64,000 bases of DNA from Morella rubra (lineage: Eukaryota > Streptophyta > Magnoliopsida > Fagales > Myricaceae): positions 24,437,614 to 24,501,613 of the forward strand of contig CM025856.1 of NCBI GenBank assembly GCA_003952965.2. Direction: 5' to 3'. This document shows, in pieces, positions 12,188-22,326 of this stretch. The stretch's first letter is position 1. Each line of letters starts with the position of its first letter. Below the pieces are notes generated by a model. That model did no database searches. It had not been told where the DNA came from and worked only from the letters and a program-made list of their open reading frames with translations. The position numbers were made by a program, and so were the translations under genes.

Positions 12188-12510
12188 TTCGATTAATTTC
12201 CTTATAGTTCGTTCTTGTGATATTACATTGAGTTGTGAGTTTTTATTTATTGATGCGAGTAGTGAGATCAAGTACTAAATTTGCATACGATAAACTAGCG
12301 GACTAATCAAACACTTTGCTTTTTTTTTTTTTTTTTTAATCTAATCAAACACTTTGCTTAACAACAGCTCAATCAACTCGAATCTGCAAGTACTTTGTAC
12401 ATCGCATGAAACCTTCAAACTCCACCAACGACGAGGCCACTGATGCCACTACAGTGCATCTCTCCATTTGTACTATAATGTCCTTTCTCTCCTTCATGTT
12501 TTGCCCCTAA
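11284..12510. other. intergenic with AT microsatellite
   Basis: No gene. It contains a T15 tract near 11370, a CT run near 11600 and a long (TA)n microsatellite at about 12124-12185. Low-complexity AT-rich sequence continues to the Copia element. Confidence 0.5.
12124..12185. repeat. (TA)n microsatellite, about 31 units
   Basis: An uninterrupted run of alternating T and A over about 62 bp. It is likely length-polymorphic between individuals. Confidence 0.9.
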
Positions 12511-12515
12511 AGAGC

Positions 12516-13797
12516 TGTTAACACTGTAGTGAATGGAAGAACAGAGTGCAATAACAGAAAAGCAGAGAGAAGAAATTGGATAACTTCTGTGTATTGACAT
12601 GAAAAATGAACAACAGTATACAAGCCTTCTTATAGGTGAATAAAAAATACATAACAGCCTCTAACAGACTTCCACCTTAGCTTCCACCTCAGCTCGAGTG
12701 TAACTACATAACAGAGTAAATAAATTCTACTCTCGCTAAGACTCCCCCTCAAGATGGACCGAATATGTTAAGAAGGTTCATCTTGGATAATAAAAAATGA
12801 AACTGATCAGAACCTAAGGGCTTAGTAAATAAATCAGCCAATTGATGTTTGGAGCTAATATGTAAAGTATGAAGAAATCCGGACTGAATCTTTTCACGAA
12901 TAAGGTGGCAATCCAGCTCAATATGTTTGGTACGCTCATGGAAGACCGGATTAGCTGCAATATGAAGAGCAGCCTCATTGTCACAGAAGAGAAGAGCTGG
13001 TTGTGGGTGTGAAACTTGCAGATCAGTGAGCAGGTACTTGAGCCAAGTAAGCTCACAGCTAGTGGAAGCCAATTCCTCCCAAAGTGACTTCAATTTTGTG
13101 AAATACGCAGTGACAGTAAGCTGACTTTGAGGAAGTGACGAAATAGCCTTTTGGACCTGAAATATACGAGGTCCATTGCCCTGAGAAAACCGATCATTTA
13201 GATCCTTCTATATAATAACAACCGTTTCAATATAGAGAACACTTTCTGCTAATTCTTTAGACACTGAATTGAGTAGCCACGAAGACACCATGTCATTGCA
13301 GTGAGTCCAGTCAGAATACATAGGGGAAGTGATCGGAGGTGGTGAAAAAGATCAATCAACAAACGTCAGTTTGTTCTTCGCACTCAAAGCCATCGTCATA
13401 GACCTTTGCCAACTGGAAAAATTCTCTCAATTGAGTATATGTTAAACAAGTACAACATTTGGATTATCGTTGCTGTGAAGCAACAAAGGATTGTAAGTGA
13501 TTTCAGAAGAATTAGAAGTAGGAACCGAAGAGACGAGAGGAGATTCTTGTTTTGCCATCACGTAAGCTCTGATACCATGTCAAACACTGTAGTGAATGGA
13601 AGAATAGAGTGCCAATAACAGAAAGTAGAGAGAAGAAATTGGATAACTTCTGTGTATTGACGTGAAAAATGATCAATAGTATACAAGCCTACTTATAGAC
13701 GAATAACAAATACATAACAGCCTCTAACACCTCAGCTTCCATCTCAGCTCGAGTGTAACTGCATAACAGAGTAAATAAATTCTACTCTCGCTAAGAC
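12516..13797 (-). mobile_element. internally deleted Ty1/Copia element with both LTRs
   Basis: The LTRs are 12516-12742 and 13578-13797 (227 and 220 bp, clearly diverged), with the element on the minus strand. The initiator-Met-tRNA primer site TGGTATCAGAGC (minus strand) lies at 13566-13577, directly beside the upstream LTR. The polypurine tract CTTGAGGGGGA lies at about 12743-12756 beside the downstream LTR. The internal part is only about 835 bp: a degraded gag region followed directly by RNase H. Protease, integrase and most of reverse transcriptase are missing. A 4-bp GAGC repeat flanks the element (12512-12515 and 13798-13801), a weak target-site duplication. Confidence 0.85.
12749..13207 (-). 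pseudogene. Copia gag-RNase H fusion remnant
   Basis: On the minus strand, a frame that opens after a stop near 13208 reads a gag segment (LNDRFSQGNGPRIFQ, then TAYFTKLKSLWEEL). It runs without interruption into the C-terminal Copia RNase H ([51 protein letters not shown]) and stops at 12749. The join lies at about 13050-13060. Upstream gag (to about 13400) has stops, for example TAG where a Trp is expected before KDLNDRF. A remnant with no autonomous activity. Confidence 0.8.
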
Positions 13798-13802
13798 GAG
13801 CC

Positions 13803-15860
13803 TTCATGAGTTATCTTTTGGGAATGGGGTTTAATTATAAGAAAAATAAACACTAACAACGTGGGCCGTGGCCATATCAGTAGATTAATTAATATAGGAA
13901 TTATACCGCGATCGAGGGACATGAGCTTGCCGATAGACAACAGTAAATTACTATAGGAATTGAATTCTGTACTACAAGGCTTCTGTTTTATGAGTCAAGT
14001 CGGATAAAATACGATACATGCCAAGCCCAGAAGGTGTCAGTTGAACCCTGGGGATGTTTTGTAAAAAATTGTAAAATTTTTAGGATTTTGATATAATTAT
14101 GAATATTTATGTATTTGGAGTTTTATAAGTTTTGTGTAAAAAAAGTTTAAAAGAAATTTTTAATCAAAAAGGGGAGAGAGATGAGATGATGTATTTGTTA
14201 TAAAATTTTGTTTTGAAAAGGTTTAAAAAAAAAAAGAGGCAAAAAAAGGAGTATGAAGAGATTGAAATTTGTTAATTAATAATTTTCATTTTTTCAATTT
14301 TGTTGAATACATTTGTATTTTAAAATACTTTTATAAACGAACATTCCCTGATAACCTGTAAAATATGTCTTTTTCTTATTAATTGCCGCTTCCTTACATA
14401 TTTCAACTCTTTTTTAGACTTATAAGTACAACCTTTTCCGATGGTTATAATATTTCAACCGTTAAAAAGCATGTTATCAACAACTCTTTTGCAAGATCTC
14501 GTGACATCATAATGCCTATTTTATATAGGAAAGATTAATGCTTAATTAAGGAAGCCTCGACCTTCATAGAATATGTCGAGAAACCAAAAAAACTGACGTC
14601 TTTCCTCTTTAGACTCATTGTTTTGTATCAATCCCTCGATCCGTTCCGTGAATCTGGAGTTGATTACTCACACCTGAATATTTAATTAAACAAACCTGTA
14701 TATCTGTTTATACGTGGCTTTACATGCCTTCTGTTAAAGTCAGTTGCCCGTCTTTATAAGCTTTATCCATTTTTGTTTTCTCTGGCTATGGAAAGGAGCT
14801 GCCGTATTCATCTATATTGGCGTCCCAGTTAGCTGTAATCAGCTCTCTAGAAATCTCTTTCTTTTCATTTCTTCTGTGCGATTACGTAAATCAGAAGGCC
14901 AGCTGGTTACGGAGAAAATCCTCCCTAGGAAGGATCTTCTTGAGTTATGTTACTGGCCGCCGCAGCATGCGCTACGCTAGCTAAGTACACATGATAAATA
15001 AAGCGTTATATAGCAAGCATGCATCACATGGTAGGATGCTTCTATAATATATACATAGGAGGAGAATTTTAAGGATTTTCTTCTCACGACAGATTGACCA
15101 AAGACTTTTAATAAGACCAGTATCAGTGCGAGGATTAGAGATAAATTTCTAGATAAATGAATGCATGTGTAAGTTTATGCTTAGGCAAAAAGGTATACGT
15201 AATTACCTAAAAAAGTGGTATAGTTCAAGAAAAATCTGGTGCTAAATCCAATGTTTTCTTCGGATTAATTAAATCGCTGTCCTCAATTTATTATAACGCT
15301 AATTTTCTTAGGGAGGCTTGTACTAATGTTCCGCAGAAGTACGTCTTTGACAATTCTAGACTCGTCGACTAATCCAATACGGAGCTGCCGAGCTGGGCGA
15401 CAATGATGAGTGGGTATACGTCCGTTTCAATATCAGTAGCTGTACGAATAGGGGTTGCGGGGTAGAAATTCCGGTACCTGTAGATGGAGTCAGTCAGTCA
15501 TCTTGAGTACTGTTTAACTAATTAACCATGAATTTCAGCCAAAAATAAAAAACTAATTAACCCAGTACTTCGACAACGACAAGATTGTCGTACAGCCCTT
15601 GTAACTTATTTCCCATCTTTTTCTACTATTCAACCATATATTGCAAATATTCTGTCAACTAACTCTTCGTTTTCTCGGCCATCTTGTCTGTGTCTGGTGC
15701 AGACAAAGAAGCACTTGGTCTTTTGTAATGCACCTTCGTTGTCTTTTCGTTTAGTTTTTGTTTAAAAGCCGATCCCCACCTCGCAAGCTTCACGTTTTAC
15801 CTGCTTGGCTTTAAGGATATTCTGCCTCCAAGCACTTTGTAGCCCGCAAATAGGCCTTGA
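13803..15860. other. intergenic between the two small paralogues
   Basis: No gene recognised. It contains a MITE-like element at about 14050-14347. The open frame around 14744-14980 has no domain signature. The last 200 bp are the likely promoter of the second paralogue. Confidence 0.4.
14050..14347. mobile_element. MITE, family of GTGAATATTTATGTA elements
   Basis: Imperfect inverted ends (GGGGATGTT at the left, AACATTCCC-like at the right) flank an AT-rich body containing GAATATTTATGTA and TTGGAGTTTTATAAGTTTT-type blocks. The same blocks occur at 19790-19880, 47930-48113 (reverse) and 63729-64000, so this is a dispersed family. No coding capacity. Confidence 0.55.
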
Positions 15861-15861
15861 T

Positions 15862-15868
15862 CTATAAG
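15862..15868 (+). promoter_or_regulatory. TATA-like box of the second small paralogue
   Basis: CTATAAG lies about 50 nt before the ATG at 15917, comparable in spacing to the first paralogue. Confidence 0.35.
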
Positions 15869-15916
15869 AGCCTACACCTCATAATCCTCGTACTTCCACC
15901 ACAAACTAAAAATTAG

Positions 15917-16384
15917 ATGATGAATCGCTCAAAGACTCGGGCGCCAGGGACCATACCCTTCTCTTGGGAATACAAGCCCGGTGTCTCCAAGGTTACACAA
16001 CGAGAGTGCCTCGGCGAAGAGGACTTCGTGCTTAAGCTACCACCACCTCCTTGTCCATCAGAACTTGCCAGGTTTTCGGTCCATGATTCCCAAATCCAGA
16101 TCCCCCTTCCTCCTTGTGCTTTTCAGCCTCCTTCAAGAATTACTTCCAAAAAGGGTCTGATCAGAAAGCACGAGGATCCTTTTCTGGCAGCCTACAAGAA
16201 TTGCACCAAGAGCGTTAATGGAAGCAGTACTGAGTCGTTCAAAAATGGTGTTAAAGCTAGGTTCAGGAAGAATATGCTTGTGTTCTCGTGTAAGCGCTCA
16301 TGCAGTATTCGGGATGATAATTTACTGAGCATCTCTCAGCTGCCATCCGAGAGATCAGAGACAGAAAGAGATCAGACAATTTGA
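15917..16384 (+). CDS. small plant protein of unknown function (DUF688-like), paralogue 2
   Basis: Intronless, 155 aa, starting at the first of two adjacent ATGs. The motifs follow the same order as in the gene at 10804: TIPFSWEYKPGVSK near the N terminus, LPPPPCPSE, PLPPCAFQPPSR, then HEDPFLAAYKNCTKS, and a basic C terminus. The second Pro/Cys block is better preserved here than in paralogue 1. The same strand and a spacing of 4.6 kb suggest an old tandem duplication. No membrane or secretion signal is visible. Its function is unknown. Confidence 0.78.
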   Translation: MMNRSKTRAPGTIPFSWEYKPGVSKVTQRECLGEEDFVLKLPPPPCPSELARFSVHDSQIQIPLPPCAFQPPSRITSKKGLIRKHEDPFLAAYKNCTKSVNGSSTESFKNGVKARFRKNMLVFSCKRSCSIRDDNLLSISQLPSERSETERDQTI

Positions 16385-17899
16385 CCGAGTTTGTGTTTAA
16401 TTTGGGCGTTTCTTATCTGTCTGCGCTTTGATGTATTATCTTCTTCAAGTTATAATATTCCATCGGAGCACACCAAAAAAGCTGTCTTTGTTAGCTTTTC
16501 ATCTTGATAGATTATTTTATCATCCAAGAAGCAATAGATCGATGAGTACGTACTTAGCTAATATCTTATGAAACGAAAAAATGGTTTCTTGATTCCTTGA
16601 ATTCTATCCCACCAGGCCACTAAATCTCCTCCGCGCGTCTAGCTTGGCCATTAATCTTCAGACTTGGGATGTATATCTTCTAGTCAACCTCTAGTGCAAC
16701 CCTTATAATTCAACGGAAGTACTTTTCTTTTCCGTTTATAAATTGCTAGGGCCTAGGGCCATAAAAACAACGGCGCGTTTCGTCGTTCGTGAAGGGAAAA
16801 AGCAGAAGAAGAAGATAATTACGATGTAAGAGATTGGACGTGAATCCAGAGTGCAATTGTTGGCTTTGTTCTTCTCTAAAAGATTTTATCGGCTATGTTT
16901 AGTCGCATGTTTCAAAACTTCCTTTTTTTGAGATATTTATTTTTTGAATGGTTTGTAAAAGTGATAGAAGCCGTACGTGTTAAAAACTAACTGGATGTAA
17001 GTGATCAGGACTTCAATTTTTTATTTTTTTGTCACATAAAAACAATGTTAATAATGAGAATAAAATTTTTCTAGGGGATTGAAAAAGATTTTTAAGGAAT
17101 TTTGAGACATGTCGAGCTTTTTTATTTACTCTGTAAGAAACAACCAGAAACCAGCTAGCAATCAGCTCGTGGAAGTGAGGTAAGAGCTGGCCGAAGGAAA
17201 TGAAGTAAAAGGGAGCTGGGTTACTAAGCTGAGAAAAATGAGGAGTGTTCGAGAATTGTGTTGTTAGGGCAGGAAGGACAGGAAGCAACGGCAAGGATGA
17301 TGCTAGCTGGAGCTTGTTGGGTCGTTGGATGCTGAAGAAAGGGTAGGTTCCAGAATTGCGTTGAGCTTCTCCGAGCAATTCGGATTGGACTTTCTTGAGA
17401 CAGTGGGCTATCCAATTTGTTAGTTAGTTGATAAGTTTGTTAGTAAATTGGCTTCTAATAAAAGACGCTTGAGCTGGCATTTGAATTCATTCGAAAAATT
17501 TAAGAAATTGAACATTGTCAAAAACTGGAGCACGGCTTGCTCGAAAAGCCAAATACAATAAGTACACTTATTGGAATTTTTATCCAAGATTTACAATCTT
17601 TCCTTCCAAAGAGTCTATATAATTTACAAGCTTCTTACATGATCTCAAAACTAGTTGGATGTGAGTAACTAACGAGACCCACTGATACTAACTGCACCTA
17701 ACCCAACTAATAATGCTTTATGAGCCTAATGGCTACATCAAAAATAAGTTTTCAAAAAGACGAAGAAGGTAGTAACCAAAACAGACCCAGAAAGGGAGGT
17801 AAAAAAAAAAAGAAGAAGAAGAAGGAGCCAAGTTGCAGTTGTACAGTGCTTATTATGTAAAATGACATACGCTAGCTAGCAAGTAAAACAACATATAGA
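16385..17899. other. intergenic, no gene recognised
   Basis: The 3' flank of paralogue 2, then AT-rich DNA. Minus-strand open frames near 17013-17415 lack domain features and codon structure. There is a poly-purine AAGAAGAAGAAGAAGG stretch near 17811-17825. Confidence 0.4.
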
Positions 17900-17910
17900 T
17901 TAAAAAAAAA

Positions 17911-18466
17911 GGCTAAATTACTCTGTACGTCTATGGGGTTTGACCTTTTCCCAGTTTGGTCCTCAGGGTTCAATTTTTCCTAAAAGCATCCATGGGTGAG
18001 GACTCATTACCAAATAGATCCTGGCGTCAACTCTTGGACGGAAATGCACACGTGGCTAACGGCTTACACGTGGGCACTGACAGCTGGATTTTAAAAAAAA
18101 AATCTTACCCAATCGCAATGTGACACGTGTCACTACAATAAATAAAAATAAAAAATATTTTAAAAAATAAAAAATAAATCTTAAATCTAAAAAAAAAAAA
18201 GAAAAAAAAAAGAAAAAATATTTTTATTTTTATTTATTGTAGTGACACGTGTCACATTGCGATTGGGTAAGATTTTTTTTTTTAAAATCCAGCTGTCAGT
18301 GCCCACGTGTAAGCCGTTAGCCACGTGTGCATTTCCGTCCAAGAGTTGACGCCAGGATCTATTTGGTAATGAGTCCTCACCCCAGGGATGCTTTTAGGGA
18401 AAATTGAATCCTGAGGACCAAACTGGAAAAAGGTCAAAACTCAAGAACATACGAAATAATTTAGCC
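17911..18466. mobile_element. long-arm inverted-repeat (hairpin) element
   Basis: Two near-identical arms of about 250 bp (17911-18161 and 18213-18466) are separated by about 50 bp of A-rich sequence. The termini are GGCTAAATTA and TAATTTAGCC. Both flanks read TTAAAAAAAAA (17900-17910 and 18467-18477), which fits a target-site duplication but is low complexity. Each arm holds several ACGTG cores (ACGTGGC, ACGTGGG, GACACGTGTC). There is no ORF. The form fits a Mutator-like foldback, as does the 9-bp TSD of the related element at 60805. Confidence 0.8.
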
Positions 18467-19152
18467 TTAAAAAAAAAAAAAAAAAAAGTAAAACAAACGT
18501 ACAGACAATTATGAACGTGAATAGCATCAATTCCTTACTTGCCATATACAGTAACAAACTACACCTGCACTCAAAAGAATAAATTTTGCGTCAGATTTAT
18601 TAGTAGCAGAAAAATATTTAACAGGATCTAGAGGTAATTTCACCCAAAATTGGACGATAATTGAAAAATCTCCCACCCTTTTCCCTTCGGCGCCTCTGTT
18701 CACACCTCCCCTTTTTGTCGTGTTCTCAAGAGATGGGAGATCGAGCTTCGGCTCCTCTCCCTCTCCTCGAATTTCTTCTCTTCCTTTCTCTGCATAAATT
18801 TATTTTGTTGTGGGTTTTTCGTTTTGATAGAAGAAGACTAGATCTGTTGCTTTTGGTGGCCGACTATCGTGCACGCACCCTCCCCATCTCCTCTTGGTTC
18901 TCCGATCTTCCATCTCAATTTTTGTTCGGTGGCTCATCCTCAAGCGAGTGCTCCTCACACACTGTCTAGGTGATCCACGCGCCTTTCCTATTTCAGCTCA
19001 TTTTAGGTTTTCTTCTAACTTCTACTTTTTAGTCAACGGACGTTGGTGTGGTGCTCTGCTCAATCCCTCCAAATTTGCCACTTTTCCCTTCCCTACAGCG
19101 ATCTTGCCCCTAGTTTGTGATGGTTGCAGATACTCCAAAGCTACTTAGAGTG

Positions 19153-19349
19153 CTGCAGGGGCAATTTGTTTACCGAAATTTTAAGAAATAATTTTAAAAT
19201 TCTAGAAATTTTTTGAATGTGAAAATTGGTATGAGTTTGTGAAAAGTGTCAAGTATATGCGTAAAAGTTTGAAGTTTATTGAAATTTGTGAAATGTGTTT
19301 GGTGTGGTAAAAATTTTAAGTTTCTAAAAAATTAGGTAAACAAATGCCT
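19153..19349. mobile_element. short MITE with GGCAATTTGTTTACC-type ends
   Basis: The left end reads GGGGCAATTTGTTTACC and the right end GGTAAACAAATGCC, an imperfect inverted pair of about 14 bp. The body of about 200 bp is AT-rich and non-coding. It resembles the nested element at 1195-1367 in its TTTGTTT ends. Confidence 0.55.
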
Positions 19350-20388
19350 TCTTAATTAACTCACTTGGCGGTCTTGTCTTGGCTTTCGTCTTTGACCATG
19401 ACCAAGCTCTTTTTTTTTTTTTTATTATTTTTTGTGTTAGTGCAGTGGATTTTTGAGGCTGTTTGTAGGGTTCCTGACTTCTGGTTTTGTTATGCTATGG
19501 TTGCTTACAAAAAAAGGAAAAGAAAAAGAATTCACCCAAAATTGATTTGATTAAAGCACCAACGGCCAAGGCGAGAGTCGACAACGGAGTAAAAAGGGCA
19601 GGAGAAAAACCAGTGAAACACAGTTGTAGGCGCAGAATAACATTAGATCAAAAATATGAATGTCGTTGAAATTCCTAATCATAATTGCCAATATTTTATA
19701 TAACACAATATAAAAAGAAAACAGAAACGGTGGCGGTCAAGGGTTAACGGTGAGTCACGACTCATGGTATCGTCAAACCTGGGTGACGTTCGTGAAAAAA
19801 TATAAGATTTTAAAAAAGTTGTGAATATTTAGGTAATGTTGAGTTGTATTGATGTTTGTGTAGAAGTTGTTGATTTTTATTAATGAGAGTGAAAAAGTTA
19901 ATGATTGGTTTTTAAGGTTGTTATTTGTAAATTAATTTTATTGAGATGTGTGTAAAAGATAAAATATAAAATAATATTTATATGATATTTATTTATAATA
20001 TTTATTATAAATTCGAAAATTATATTTTTGACTCAATCGTAATAAAAATATTGATTTATTTATATATTGATTATTTTATTTAAATTTGTTTTTTTTTGAT
20101 ACAATATTGATGTTTATTTATAAATTATTATAATTCAATTTTTTTTTTTATTTCTTATTTTTATTGTGATACAAATGTTGATGTTTATTTATAATATCAT
20201 TATATTTTGAAAATCCTTTTGTTTTCTATTTTTTTGTGATAAGAATATTTGAAATCATGGAGATGTTATAAAAAAAAGATTAAAAATATGAGAAATGAGC
20301 TAAAACAATTGCCAAAGGCCTGCTCGCTTCACGTCAACAGGGGAGGAGGGCAGATCGAGGGAGAGACAAAAGTCTCCGTGGTCAAATC

Positions 20389-20408
20389 GGGGGGGGGGGG
20401 GGGGGGGG
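20389..20408 (+). repeat. G20 homopolymer run
   Basis: Twenty consecutive G residues, preceded by a G-rich purine stretch. It could form a G-quadruplex; the length may also be a sequencing or assembly artefact. Confidence 0.85.
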
Positions 20409-20749
20409 AATGGCATATTAATCTAATACTTTCACAAACATAACATTCGGGATTTCGTCATTTCTCTTCTTTTGATTTTAATGCATTAGCGTTGGGGTCA
20501 CATTTTTTTATAACCCCGTTTTACCTTTTTATGTTTTTTGCTCTTCACGTTTTGTTGGAGATACCTTGGTCATTTAACATCATTTTGTCTAAGGCAAAAT
20601 TAGAAATTTTTAGGCTGATCCTTAGATCCAGTTTTGTTTATCGAACATGATTAAAGTGAGGATTCAAATTCGCACGTTTCTAAGGAAACGAACATGACCC
20701 TGAAATTTTCAAAATACTTGAGGTTTTTTCTGGAAAATGGAAAATGTAA

Positions 20750-20950
20750 AAGACTAGCTACGTTATTACTAAAATTTTAAATTTCAAAATTTTAACACAA
20801 TAAAAAATTATAATGTAATCTTTTTTATTAAATTATTATTTTTTATTATAATAAATATAAAAAATCATTAAATTATTTCTTTTTTTCAATTTTTTCACGA
20901 TTTTAATATTTTAAAATTTTAACCTTTCTAAAATTTTTACGCTAAAACAC
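20750..20950. repeat. AT-rich repeat, related copy at 38130-38310
   Basis: It contains the order TTTTTATTAAATTATTATTTTTTATTATAATA, then a TTTCACGATTTT/TTCATCGATTCT-type block, then ATTTTAAAATTTT, matching the region at 38130-38310 block by block. The ends contain inverted AAAATTTTA-type sequence. Probably a MITE family; the boundaries are approximate. Confidence 0.35.
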
Positions 20951-20985
20951 AACCGTTCGATTATCTCACCCTTAATATGGTATTC

Positions 20986-22326
20986 TTTGTGTTTTTTTTT
21001 TTTTTTCAATTTTCACCAATGCCCTTTCTCTTCTGCTACTCTCTTAAACCCTAAACGTGAGGCCGAGACGGAGAGATCTAAGCCTTTCCATTTTTCGCCT
21101 GCGACGAGCGCTCGTCAGAAGTCATTGCCAACTTGCATCTTCGTCTCTGCCGTGGCGGTAAGCTCACGTTCGTTTATTTTCCTTTTCTTTTATGGACTAA
21201 ATTTGTATTGTAAACGTTTTTCTTTTGTTCGGTTTCTGTGAAAATAGAGGAAAATATATGGGGACGAACAATTTGGGTGTAGTAAATACTAATGAAAGTA
21301 AGCAAAAAATAAGGATTCAGGAATTGGATGACTGATTTCCTTGTTGTGACACGAGTTAGGAATTCTAGCTCTTCCATGTTGATCTTACCTATCAATTTGG
21401 TATGAAATCTTACTTTAGTTTCCGAATTTTTCAAAAGAAGCACAAATAGACAGACCACTTCAATTATTTTCAAATTGATACGCATCGCTTTTGGCTTATT
21501 GTAGAGAAAAAAGCTCGCGTAGCACTAATGCACATTAGATGTAAAATAAATAAAAAAATGGAAATCTCCAACTACTCATTCTAGCTGACGGGGTACATGT
21601 GACACTTGCCATTAGATTTATGCACGAGGCCTTGACCTAATTAAGTTAATAAGCTGGAGGGGGACAATGTGACAGCAAGGGAATACTGGATACTGTGGCT
21701 TTCATTGGCTGGAGAACTTTATGCTATGACAACTAGTGGCTGGAGTTAGAAAGAATTAGAAAGTTTAAGTTCAGCTGAGTGGGAAATAAGTTCTGTCCTT
21801 TGGTAGTGTGGGTTTTCAAGCCAGCATTACAAAGATTCATGTTCATGGAAATGCAATGAATTGGCCATGATCGGCAGAATGAATGGTGACATCAAACAGA
21901 TTGTCCAGCTATAAAGAGCTAATGTTCTATTAGTCGTAGGCATTCAATTCCTTTTCTCGTTATTCATATGGCTGCAAACATTTGAAACAATAGGTAGATT
22001 TCAAGACCACAACAAAAAAGTAAGAGGTGGCTGTATTAGCCTGATCCGTTTTTTTCTTCTGTTGTTAGTTTGAAAGGAATCAATTCATCATCTGTGATAT
22101 ATACCTATCCCGTGATTCCGGATCAGCATATCAATGCATGATAGGTGCAGGCTTGTCGGAATTACTGCTACACTGGTCTGAGTCAAACTTTTGGCCAGCT
22201 AACTTGACTTCTTTGGGGCAGATGGATGTGGATTTGTGACTGAGTTTTCTTATTGGTCTTTGATATTTTATTGTTCCCAACTTATTGACTTTGCAGCTGT
22301 TTGTGGAGGCTTGCTTATGAGCTGAA
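20986..22326 (+). promoter_or_regulatory. 5' leader of the PRP40 gene with telo box and leader intron
   Basis: A telo box (AAACCCTAAA, 21046-21055) lies in a pyrimidine-rich leader, as is common in plant housekeeping genes. A 5' UTR exon ends at a good donor (GCG|GTAAGC, 21157/21158). The acceptor CAG at 22294-22296 leads to 30 nt of leader before the ATG at 22327. The implied leader intron is 21158-22296. The transcription start was not fixed. Confidence 0.6.

Larger units (their letters stand above)
18478..20985. other. intergenic with MITEs and a poly-G run
   Basis: No gene could be supported. A pyrimidine-rich stretch at 18661-19140 looks like a 5' leader but has no continuing CDS. MITE-like elements occur at 19153-19349 and about 19790-19880, and AT-rich repeat sequence at 20750-20950. 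Confidence 0.4.

Noticed and set aside
18661..19148. Pyrimidine-rich open frames as a gene start
   Set aside because: No conserved motif, no plausible downstream exons, and the first frame begins at TTG; a relic leader is possible but cannot be supported.
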